Program-made: the position numbers and the translations under genes
NCBI GenBank assembly: GCA_016930415.1
Contig: JAFGGS010000016.1
Coordinates: 275,340 to 339,339, forward strand
Direction of reading: 5' to 3'
Length of the DNA: 64,000 bases
Source: Candidatus Woesearchaeota archaeon
Lineage (GTDB): Archaea > Nanobdellota > Nanobdellia > Woesearchaeales > SM23-78
Shown here: piece after piece, positions 1-8,367 of the stretch
Numbering within the stretch: position 1 is the first letter of the stretch
Layout: every line of letters starts with the position of its first letter
Notes under the pieces: generated by a model
What the model was told of the DNA's origin: nothing
What the model saw: only the letters and a program-made list of their open reading frames with translations
Database searches by the model: none

Positions 1-2
1 TC

Positions 3-275
3 ATCCACGGCGACCTCACCACGAGCAACATACTCATAGGCAAGGACGGAAACTTAGTTTTCATAGACTTCGGCCTCTCGTTCCAAAGCCACAAGGTAGA
101 GGACAAGGCAGTCGACATCCACTTGTTCAAGCAAGCGCTTGAGAGCAAGCACTTCAAGGTCTACGACGAGGCATTGAAGGAGTTCCTAGCAGGCTACAGG
201 AAAGCAGAGGGTTATGGCGAGATAATGAAGCGGCTCGAGGAAGTGGAGGCGCGCGGAAGGTATAGGAAGGGATGA
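3..275 (+). CDS. bud32: Bud32 (KEOPS kinase) C-terminal fragment, truncated by the window start
   Basis: Frame 3 reads IHGDLTTSNILIGKDGNLVFIDFGLSFQSHKVEDKAVDIHLFKQALESKH...RYRKG*. HGDLTTSNI and IDFGLS are the Bud32 catalytic and DFG motifs. Confidence 0.9.
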   Translation: MHGDLTTSNILIGKDGNLVFIDFGLSFQSHKVEDKAVDIHLFKQALESKHFKVYDEALKEFLAGYRKAEGYGEIMKRLEEVEARGRYRKG

Positions 276-279
276 TATC

Positions 280-2253
280 ATGAAAGGAAAGCCAAGTCTT
301 ATCTTTGTATTGTTGCTGGTTGTTTGCGCCTCTTTGGCTGCGCAGCCCGGCAGCGCAAAGACTTACCAGATGACCTTGCTCACAGTAGGCGAGGCAGGGG
401 ATGATCTCTTCGGAGGCACCGCCAAGGCATATCTCGAGGTCAAGCCAGGGTCAGGAAGGATATTCCTAGACTCGTTCCCGCTCACCAAGCTAGACACGCA
501 GATAAGCACAAGGTATGCCAATAAGATCGCGTGCGACTACAGGGACCTTGATTGCACAAGATATGATTTCTTCTACACGATAAGGGCAGATTCCACAATC
601 GTAGGGGGTCCTAGCGCCAGCGCTCCATTGACGATCCTGACAATCGCAGCCCTTGAGAAGCTTGACCTGAAGAACGACACTGTGATGACCGGCACCATCA
701 ACTCAGGAGGCAGCATAGGTCCTGTCGGCGGCATAAAGCAGAAGGCAAAGGCGGCGCAGGACGCTGGATTCGAGAGGATACTCATACCTAAGTTCTCCAT
801 AAGCGGCAAGGGCGGCAACGAGTCCAACGCGAGCACGAATCCTATAATAAGGTCCATCCAGATAACGACAACAAACAATAACACGCAGAACAGGAGTGAG
901 AACAAGAGCATCACCGTGGTGATAAACGATATACTCGTGAACAACACGGAGAGGCCTGAAGCGAACCATACTCCTGAAGAGAATGAAGCGGATGATAGAT
1001 CAGATGAGAAAGCGAGCGATTATGACCTGACTAACCTGACAATAGAGATTGTTGAGGTAAGAAGCCTTGAGGAAGCACTGCCTTATTTCACTGATAAGAT
1101 GAAGGCGAGGGAAGCGCTTGAGATAAGAGTCCCTGACGCATACATCAAGATGATGAAGGAGATATCAGAGAGCCTCTGCAACAAGGCCTATAGACTTAAG
1201 ATGAAGGTCAACTTAAGCGAGAGCGACCGCAACAAGACAGTCGACTTCGAGAGCAAGATAAATGCGAGTCTAGAATCAGGAGACCATTACTCCGCTGCCA
1301 GCTTCTGCTTCAACATGGGCGTTCTCTTGAGAAAAGCGAACATAAACGAGGTGAGCCTGAAGAGACCGGACAGGCTAGAGCTAATAAGAGCCAAGACCCT
1401 CCAGACAGTCGAAGCCCTCGACAATAATCTTGAGAACAGGACGATCTCGACCCTTCCTGAGATGGAGAGCTATATCATCGTCAAGGAGAGGGTTATTGAA
1501 GCCAAGCAGATCCTGAAGGAGATCAAAGGGAACATAACGGCTGACGAGCTCGCCTACGCGATCGAGAGGTATTACAGCGCAGCATACTGGTCCGTGTTCT
1601 TCAAGCTTAAGGGAGAGCCGATAAAGCTCGACCAGGATTTCCTGGAAGAGGCCTGTTACAAGAAGACTTCAGAGGCAGAGGAGAGACTCAACTATGCAGA
1701 CTTATATCTTCCTTCCATATTGAGAGCCACGAGAGAGGACATCGATGAGGCCCAGAAATATGCAAAAGAAGGCAACTACAAGATGTGCCTCTTCAAGGCA
1801 AGCTTTGCAAAGGCAGAGGCGAATCTCCTGCTCTCAAGCCTCTCTATCGAGAAGGAGCAGCTGGGAGACCTTGCCAGCGAGAAGCTCAGCTCTGCCGAGA
1901 GGCTGATTGCAAAAGAGAGCGCGAGGGGCTACTTCCCGATAATGGGCTACAGTTACTTCGAGTATGCAAGCTCCCTCAACGCAAACAACGAGTCGGTGTC
2001 CAGCCTGATATTCTCAGAGTATTCTCTTGAGCTGAGCAATCTAGAGATGTATTTCCCAAAGCACGGCTTCAGGCTTCCGAACGTCAATTATGAGGTATTG
2101 ACCTTGCTTGGTTTCACGTTCCTGGCGGGCATGGCTGCAGGCTCGCTCCTGACAATAAACCTCATCTTGAGGAGGATGAAAGAGAGATCCAAGGGACAAG
2201 CTGAGGCCAGAAGTGGAGTCAGGAGAGGCTCTGGCAAGAGAAGGATGAGATAA
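280..2253 (+). CDS. Membrane-anchored S16 (Lon-like) serine protease without an ATPase domain
   Basis: N-terminal signal sequence; GGPSASAPL (catalytic Ser) and GPVGGIKQKAKAA (catalytic Lys) of the Lon proteolytic domain; C-terminal TM (LLGFTFLAGMAAGSLLTINLI). Confidence 0.82.
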   Translation: MKGKPSLIFVLLLVVCASLAAQPGSAKTYQMTLLTVGEAGDDLFGGTAKAYLEVKPGSGRIFLDSFPLTKLDTQISTRYANKIACDYRDLDCTRYDFFYTIRADSTIVGGPSASAPLTILTIAALEKLDLKNDTVMTGTINSGGSIGPVGGIKQKAKAAQDAGFERILIPKFSISGKGGNESNASTNPIIRSIQITTTNNNTQNRSENKSITVVINDILVNNTERPEANHTPEENEADDRSDEKASDYDLTNLTIEIVEVRSLEEALPYFTDKMKAREALEIRVPDAYIKMMKEISESLCNKAYRLKMKVNLSESDRNKTVDFESKINASLESGDHYSAASFCFNMGVLLRKANINEVSLKRPDRLELIRAKTLQTVEALDNNLENRTISTLPEMESYIIVKERVIEAKQILKEIKGNITADELAYAIERYYSAAYWSVFFKLKGEPIKLDQDFLEEACYKKTSEAEERLNYADLYLPSILRATREDIDEAQKYAKEGNYKMCLFKASFAKAEANLLLSSLSIEKEQLGDLASEKLSSAERLIAKESARGYFPIMGYSYFEYASSLNANNESVSSLIFSEYSLELSNLEMYFPKHGFRLPNVNYEVLTLLGFTFLAGMAAGSLLTINLILRRMKERSKGQAEARSGVRRGSGKRRMR

Positions 2254-2355
2254 TTCTGGTTTTAATAGCATCAGTTCATCTGTTTTTGATTGATGTTCTT
2301 GATCGATAACTAACAGGCTCAGCTCGCAGGCTATTTCACGATTATTAAACCCAAA

Positions 2356-2378
2356 GAAGACCTCAGATTGAGGTCTTC
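2356..2378. repeat. Perfect 10-bp stem hairpin, intergenic
   Basis: GAAGACCTCA-GAT-TGAGGTCTTC. Confidence 0.8.
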
Positions 2379-2386
2379 CCGGGAAA

Positions 2387-2433
2387 AAGAGGTGAGAGTG
2401 ATTCGTGAAAATATTTTCTCTAGCTCACCTCTT
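2387..2433. repeat. 10-bp inverted repeat with 27-nt loop, intergenic
   Basis: AAGAGGTGAG ... CTCACCTCTT. Confidence 0.75.
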
Positions 2434-2507
2434 CTCTCGAGAAACTCTCTCACAGCTTTCTCTGCTTTCTAGAAATACAATACTACTATTTAAACTTTGC
2501 GCTGAAA

Positions 2508-2525
2508 CACCATTACGGAATGGTG
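2508..2525. repeat. 7-bp hairpin, intergenic
   Basis: CACCATT-ACGG-AATGGTG. Confidence 0.65.
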
Positions 2526-2626
2526 ACAAAAACCAGGGTCGCTCCTGAGCCTGTTTTTGGCCGGAAGAATCATGGAAAAAACCACTCAAGAATTATTAAG
2601 GACTCCTGAAAACCAAACCTACAAAG

Positions 2627-3577
2627 ATGAGAATAATAACACCAGTCGCGATCCACGCCATGTTGATAATACTTATCGCGTGCACATATGCTCCAGAAGC
2701 CACGCCAGCAGAGAACGGGACTATAAAGACCTGCTTTAGCATGCAAGAGGACTGCGAGACAAGGCTTGCAGAGTTGATATCATCCTCTGCGCACGTCAAG
2801 ACAGCGCTCTATGACTTAGACGCACCCAGAATAATAACCGCCCTGAAAGACAAAGACACAGACTTGCTTATAGATGAGGACAACTACGAGGATTACGGCC
2901 AGGAGATAAAGAGCCCGGGACTCATGCACAACAAATTCTTCATACTGCACAACGCCTCTGGAAATGACTACGTGATCACAGGATCCACCAATCCGACCAG
3001 GAACGGCTTCCTAAAGAACGACAACAACATGATAATCATAAACTCACTCACGCTCGCGAATAACTACGAGGAGGAATTCTATGAGCTCAAGGAAGGAAGA
3101 GCGAGCAGAAAGACGACGTACACAAGGATCATTTTCAACGGCCACGAGCTTGAGAACTACTTCTGCCCGGAAGATAACTGTGAAGACGAAGTGCTAGAAG
3201 AGCTGGAAGCTGCCAACGAGAGCGTCCACTTCATGACTTTCAGCTTCACATCCGACAACATCGGAAAGCTCCTCATGAAAAGAAAAGAGGAACTTGACAT
3301 CAAAGGCGTGTTCGACAAGAGCCAGAGCGCGAGCAACAGGGAATACTCAGAATACCCTTGGATGAAGGAAGCAGGCATGGACGTGAAACTCTCAGACGGA
3401 AAAGGTAAGATGCACCATAAAGTCTTCATCATCGACAACAAGACAGTGATTACGGGCAGCTACAACCCGACAGCATCCGGGAACGCGAAGAACGACGAGA
3501 ACATGCTCGTCATCAGAGAACCAGCCATTGTCGAGAAATACCTGAAAGAGTTCGAAAGAGTGTGGAGTGAGAGCTAG
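2627..3577 (+). CDS. Secreted or lipid-anchored phospholipase D-like (nuclease/PLD superfamily) protein
   Basis: Two HKD-type motifs: MHNKFFILHN...ITGSTNPTRNG and MHHKVFIIDNKTVITGSYNPTASGN; N-terminal hydrophobic segment ending in a lipobox-like LIAC. Confidence 0.85.
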   Translation: MRIITPVAIHAMLIILIACTYAPEATPAENGTIKTCFSMQEDCETRLAELISSSAHVKTALYDLDAPRIITALKDKDTDLLIDEDNYEDYGQEIKSPGLMHNKFFILHNASGNDYVITGSTNPTRNGFLKNDNNMIIINSLTLANNYEEEFYELKEGRASRKTTYTRIIFNGHELENYFCPEDNCEDEVLEELEAANESVHFMTFSFTSDNIGKLLMKRKEELDIKGVFDKSQSASNREYSEYPWMKEAGMDVKLSDGKGKMHHKVFIIDNKTVITGSYNPTASGNAKNDENMLVIREPAIVEKYLKEFERVWSES

Positions 3578-3603
3578 AGAGAGCTAGAAAGAGAATCAAA
3601 TAG

Positions 3604-4599
3604 CTATATCTCGACAAGAGAGTATTCTTCCTTGCCCATTCCTTGCCTCTGGGCTTCCTTGATCGAGAGGTAGGGGTCATGGTGGTGAAGCTCCTTGTAG
3701 AAGTCTTTGCCTTCCTGCTTTATCGAGAGATCCAGGCTTGCCTTGTCAGCAGCCACTATGTCGCTTGTCATGACTATCCCCACATCTTTTGCGACAGGGT
3801 CTCCTGGAAACGGGAAGCAATCGCAGTGCTTCGTGATGTGCCGCACGTCGTTCACATAGTAGACAGGCTTTCCCTCCAAGCTCTTTAGGGCGGCCCACGC
3901 GGCCTCGCACAGGAGGGTTTCGAAGTTCACGCTTATCTCGAGCGCGTCGTGCGGACAGTTGTAATAGCAGGTATCGCAGCCCATGCATCTGCTCTCGTTT
4001 ATCACGCACTTGTCCTTGACCTTGATGACCTTGAAAGGGCACACCTCCTCGCATATATGGCAGGCAGTGCACTTTTCGTTGACCTTAGGCATCCCGAGCT
4101 TGTGCTGGTCCCTCTTGGACTTAGGGCTCGCGCAGCCCATGCCGAGGTTCTTTATGCTTCCGCCGAAGGATGCGCAGTCATGTCCCTTGAAGTGGGTCAG
4201 GACGAGCATGGCGTCTGCCTCAGCCATCTCTTTTGAGACCTCGACGTCCATGTGGGCGGTCTTGAGTGTCACGTAATCGTCAGATATCATCACAGGGCAG
4301 CCCATCTTGTTTTCAGTGAAGCCGTGCAGCAGGGCGTTAGCCTTGTAGCCAGCCTTTATGTGCCTGGGCCCAGGGTACATGACGATAGTGTCGAACAGGA
4401 ATGGCTTGCAGCCAAGCCCTGTGAGGACTGAGACTGCTCGCTTGGCTAGCTCTGGCCTAAACATCCCCTTGCCTTCACCCATATGCAGCTTGACAGCCAC
4501 AGTCATGCCCTGCTTGAAGCCAGCATCCTCAAGTTCGGCCTCAAGGGCTTCTTCGAAGCCTGGCGACTCTGCGTCTCTCAATAAATGGACTTGCGCCAT
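3604..4599 (-). CDS. DUF362 domain / 4Fe-4S ferredoxin protein
   Basis: DUF362-like N-terminus plus two 4Fe-4S clusters: CTACHICEEVCPF and CMGCDTCYYNCP. Confidence 0.88.
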   Translation of the reverse strand: MAQVHLLRDAESPGFEEALEAELEDAGFKQGMTVAVKLHMGEGKGMFRPELAKRAVSVLTGLGCKPFLFDTIVMYPGPRHIKAGYKANALLHGFTENKMGCPVMISDDYVTLKTAHMDVEVSKEMAEADAMLVLTHFKGHDCASFGGSIKNLGMGCASPKSKRDQHKLGMPKVNEKCTACHICEEVCPFKVIKVKDKCVINESRCMGCDTCYYNCPHDALEISVNFETLLCEAAWAALKSLEGKPVYYVNDVRHITKHCDCFPFPGDPVAKDVGIVMTSDIVAADKASLDLSIKQEGKDFYKELHHHDPYLSIKEAQRQGMGKEEYSLVEI

Positions 4600-4782
4600 A
4601 GGGACGGTAATCAGGATAGAGATTTAAATATGTTTTGAAAGAGTACTCGCCTGAGAACATTTCCATTTTAGAAATCTTTAAAAAGCCACCGCGATTCTCG
4701 CATATCTATCAGAAAGATTATTCAATAGGGATTTAAAGGGACTTAAAGGATAAGAAGAATTTTTCAGCGAGGTGCATGTTTT

Positions 4783-5190
4783 ATGGCAGTTATCGGATTC
4801 AATTTCACCAAGATGCTTGTTGAGAAGTACAGCCCTGTCAAGGGGAAGATCAGCATCAACAACAACGTCGGAATCACTGGACTTGAGGAGACCAAGCTCG
4901 ATATAAACACTGATAAGAAGAGCCTGAGGCTGACTTTCGAGTTCACATCAGCTTATGAGCCTAAGGTCGCCAAGATCCTCCTCGAAGGAGAGGTCATCTA
5001 CCTGATTGACAAGGATAAGGCCGAGGACGCTGTCAAGAACTGGAAGAAGAACAAGAAGGTCGACAAGGACGTCATGGCCCAGGTCCTCAACAGCGTGCTT
5101 GCGAAGTGCAACGTCGAGGCCCTTATCCTGAGCAGGGACATGAACTTGCCTCCGCCCATGCCTCTTCCCAAGGTCGGTGTGAAGGAGTAA
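4783..5190 (+). CDS. Small conserved-looking protein of unknown function (135 aa)
   Basis: Intact ORF with good codon structure and an upstream promoter-like region; no motif recognised. Confidence 0.6.
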   Translation: MAVIGFNFTKMLVEKYSPVKGKISINNNVGITGLEETKLDINTDKKSLRLTFEFTSAYEPKVAKILLEGEVIYLIDKDKAEDAVKNWKKNKKVDKDVMAQVLNSVLAKCNVEALILSRDMNLPPPMPLPKVGVKE

Positions 5191-5261
5191 GTCCTCTGCT
5201 TTCCTAAAACTCATTTTCTTTTAGAAATAGAACCCGAAAGGTTTCCGGCGTATTTGTAAGA

Positions 5262-7124
5262 ATGCTTATAAATACTCCGCGAATAAATAGACCAACGAGA
5301 GAAACCACCCTAGAGGGAACTAGCATGGCAAACAAGAACACCAGGAAAGAAGAGGAATTCAGCATAGACTACAAGTACAACCTGAAGCTATACTGGAGCA
5401 TCCTCAGGAGATACAAGCCCCTGATAGTGAGCATACTCGCAATAATACTGGTGCTTGAAAGCGCGCACACGTTCGACAGGTACCTATTCAAGATAATCGT
5501 GGACAAAGGGACGACCTTCATAGCAGGCACAATAACACGCGAAGCATACCTGCACGTATTACTCCTGATAGGAGCGGTATTCCTGGTAAGCATCGTGACC
5601 AAAGCCAGCCTCAGGTGGTTCTACTTCCACTGCGTGAACAAGATGGAAGTCAATATAATGCTCGATATAAAAACCAAGTTCCTGCACCACCTAGTCGGGC
5701 TCTCGTACAACTTCCACACGACCCACAAGACAGGAAGCCTAATAAGCAAGCTGATAAGAAGCGGAAGCGCAGTCGAAAGGATGACAGACACGTTCGTCTT
5801 CAACTTTTTCCCCCTCGCATTCCAATTAGTGGTGATAACAGCGTCAATAGTGTATTTCGACGTGACCTCAGCAGCGATAATAATCCTGATAGCAGCTTCG
5901 TTCATAGGCTACAGCATACTAATGGCAAAGAAGATGCAGTCAGCAAACGTAGAGGCCAACGAGGCAGAGGACTCAGAGAAAGCCCACATAAGCGACATAT
6001 TCACGAACATCGAGTCCATCAAGTACTTCGGAAAAGAGAAGGCTATACAAGAGAAGTACAAGCCCATAGGGGAGCAGACAAGAGACCTGCTGCTGCACTA
6101 CTGGAGCTACTTCAGGTGGCAAAGCGCAGGACTGAACCTTATACTAGGGATAGGGACGCTGCTGATCGTCTACTTCCCACTGGTCAAGATACTGAATGGA
6201 GAGATGAGCATAGGGACGCTCGTATTCATATACACGGTCTACGGAGGCCTGCTGAACAACCTCTTCAGCTTCGACCACGGCATAAGAGGATTCTACAGGT
6301 CAATGGCTGACTTCGAGTCGCTCTTCAAGTACTACAAGATAGAGAATGACATAAAAGACAAGCCGGGATCAGGGGACTTGCAGGTGAAGCGCGGAGAGAT
6401 CGAGTTCAAGGATGTCAGTTTCAGCTATAAGAACAGGCCTATCTTCAATAAGTTCAATCTCGTAATCCCAAAGAACAAGAAAGTCGCGCTGATAGGACCG
6501 AGCGGAGGAGGGAAGACATCACTCATAAGACTGCTATACAGGCTCTACGACGTGGACGAGGGAAAGATAACCATAGACGGGAAGAACATAGACAGTTTCA
6601 GGCAAGAAAGCTTGCGAAGCGAGTTCTCAGTAGTCCCCCAGGAATGCGTGCTGTTCGATGACACAGTCTACAACAACATAGCGTTCTCCAGGCCAGGCGC
6701 GACCAGGAAGGAAGTGATGCAGGCTATGAGGTTCGCCCAGCTGGACAGGATAGTCAAGAAATTCCCAAAGCAAGAGAACACGATCGTAGGAGAACGGGGA
6801 GTGAAGCTCTCAGGCGGCGAGAAGCAAAGGGTGTCCATAGCAAGAGCGATCCTGGCCGACAAGAAAGTCCTCGTCCTGGACGAAGCCACCTCAAGCCTGG
6901 ACTCAGAGACAGAGAGCGAGATACAAAAAGACCTCTACCGCCTGATGCAAGGAAGGACAAGTATAATAATAGCCCACCGCTTGAGCACAGTCATGCACGC
7001 AGACATGATAGTCGTCATTGACAAGGGAAAGATAACCCAGACAGGCAACCACAAGGACCTGATCAGGAAGGAAGGCATCTACAAGAAGCTGTGGAATTTA
7101 CAGAAAGGAGGTTACTTGGAGTAA
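5262..7124 (+). CDS. ABC transporter, fused permease and ATP-binding protein (exporter type); true start may be ATG at 5325
   Basis: Six-TM permease region; Walker A GPSGGGKTS, signature LSGGEKQR, Walker B VLVLDEATSSLD, H-loop IIIAHRLSTV. Confidence 0.93.
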   Translation: MLINTPRINRPTRETTLEGTSMANKNTRKEEEFSIDYKYNLKLYWSILRRYKPLIVSILAIILVLESAHTFDRYLFKIIVDKGTTFIAGTITREAYLHVLLLIGAVFLVSIVTKASLRWFYFHCVNKMEVNIMLDIKTKFLHHLVGLSYNFHTTHKTGSLISKLIRSGSAVERMTDTFVFNFFPLAFQLVVITASIVYFDVTSAAIIILIAASFIGYSILMAKKMQSANVEANEAEDSEKAHISDIFTNIESIKYFGKEKAIQEKYKPIGEQTRDLLLHYWSYFRWQSAGLNLILGIGTLLIVYFPLVKILNGEMSIGTLVFIYTVYGGLLNNLFSFDHGIRGFYRSMADFESLFKYYKIENDIKDKPGSGDLQVKRGEIEFKDVSFSYKNRPIFNKFNLVIPKNKKVALIGPSGGGKTSLIRLLYRLYDVDEGKITIDGKNIDSFRQESLRSEFSVVPQECVLFDDTVYNNIAFSRPGATRKEVMQAMRFAQLDRIVKKFPKQENTIVGERGVKLSGGEKQRVSIARAILADKKVLVLDEATSSLDSETESEIQKDLYRLMQGRTSIIIAHRLSTVMHADMIVVIDKGKITQTGNHKDLIRKEGIYKKLWNLQKGGYLE

Positions 7125-7148
7125 AGTATTTATTTTTCTCTTCGTTAA

Positions 7149-7270
7149 GGCTCTGTTGAAAATGTCGCCTTCGGCACCCCTTAGGGGACAACCCCTGCCT
7201 TTACAGCCGAAGAGTCTGCTTTTTTGGCAAAGCTCGTGCTGTAGGCTGTGGCGACATTTTCAACGCACCC
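7149..7270. mobile_element. MITE-like element with about 21-bp terminal inverted repeats and 8-10-bp flanking direct repeats
   Basis: Left GGCTCTGTTGAAAATGTCGCC and right GGCGACATTTTCAACGCACCC (18/21 complementary); flanking direct repeat cttcgttaag at 7140-7149 and 7271-7280; no coding capacity. Boundaries uncertain by 1-2 nt. Confidence 0.75.
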
Positions 7271-7337
7271 CTTCGTTAAGAAAGATTTAAATATGCCCGC
7301 ATCCAGTCTAGGCTAAGGAGGTGTTGGCGCTTACAAG

Positions 7338-8282
7338 ATGGGATTGTTCGATTTCATTATAGAGACCTTCGCAGACCCTGGCAGGTTCTTCAGGCTTAGG
7401 AGAAATGCTCATCGTGGCGGAGCAGGCTTTCATCACGAATCTCACGAGATCAAGAACTACATCAGGTACGCAAGAAGGTATCAGAGCAGGTTTGACGATT
7501 ATGCAAAAGAGCTGAATAACAACATAGACAGGCCGGTCAATAAGAAGGCACTAATCCATTCCATGGATGGATTCGCATCATCGGTCACTGAGGAGATCAA
7601 GGATTTATGCCACGTAATGGAGCGGGTATACAAGATAGTCTATAATCATATCGAGAAGTATCAGTTACGGAAGCTTGAAGCGCTCCACGAGGAGGCTAGC
7701 CGGAAATACGCTGAAAAGGGACAAAGCCTGAGGTTCAGGCATTACCTTGGAGGCTTCCATGAGAAGAAGAGAAAGCTGGATGAGAAGATAAAGCGAGTGA
7801 AGGACCTGGCAGTGGCCCAGCACCAGCCTAACTTATTCACAAAGATTAGGAACTTATCGGCCTTTTCAAGCAAGCACATCGAGAGGCAGATGAAGCTCGA
7901 CTACTTTCACTTAAGAAGGACATACCATAAGATCGAAGCCAAGACAGAATACCTGGAGGGTCGAGTCAAAATCCCCGAGTTCTCAAAGATAGAGAAAGAA
8001 TTCAAGGAGACCATCGACCTGGTGGAAGAGGAGTTAAGCCGAATCATAAGTCTTGCTGAGCACACAATGACCTTGATGCAAAGGATTCAGGACCAGATCG
8101 CAAAAACCGAGAAGAACCTTATGAGCAAGAAGCCCAAGGAAACAGATCCTGAGGATTTCAGGAGCGTATTCAACAAGCTAACGGAAGACCTTGGCCAATT
8201 GTCAAAAGGAGTCAGGTACAAGATAAGGCAGAACGCGGAAGCCGCGATATCTCTCTGGAAGGATGTCAAGCTCATAAATTGA
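7338..8282 (+). CDS. Helical/coiled-coil protein of unknown function
   Basis: Long charged heptad-like sequence, SD-like aaggaggtg upstream (about 7316). Confidence 0.65.
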   Translation: MGLFDFIIETFADPGRFFRLRRNAHRGGAGFHHESHEIKNYIRYARRYQSRFDDYAKELNNNIDRPVNKKALIHSMDGFASSVTEEIKDLCHVMERVYKIVYNHIEKYQLRKLEALHEEASRKYAEKGQSLRFRHYLGGFHEKKRKLDEKIKRVKDLAVAQHQPNLFTKIRNLSAFSSKHIERQMKLDYFHLRRTYHKIEAKTEYLEGRVKIPEFSKIEKEFKETIDLVEEELSRIISLAEHTMTLMQRIQDQIAKTEKNLMSKKPKETDPEDFRSVFNKLTEDLGQLSKGVRYKIRQNAEAAISLWKDVKLIN

Positions 8283-8367
8283 GAACAGGACCTTTCTTCA
8301 AACGTGTTCAAGCCCTTTTAAACAAGGAACAAAACACATATAAACATGTGCCTATTTGCGACAGGGT

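Noticed and set aside
5615-6310. 231-aa + strand ORF
   Set aside because: Out-of-frame overlap inside the ABC transporter gene; Arg/Gln-rich non-protein-like composition.
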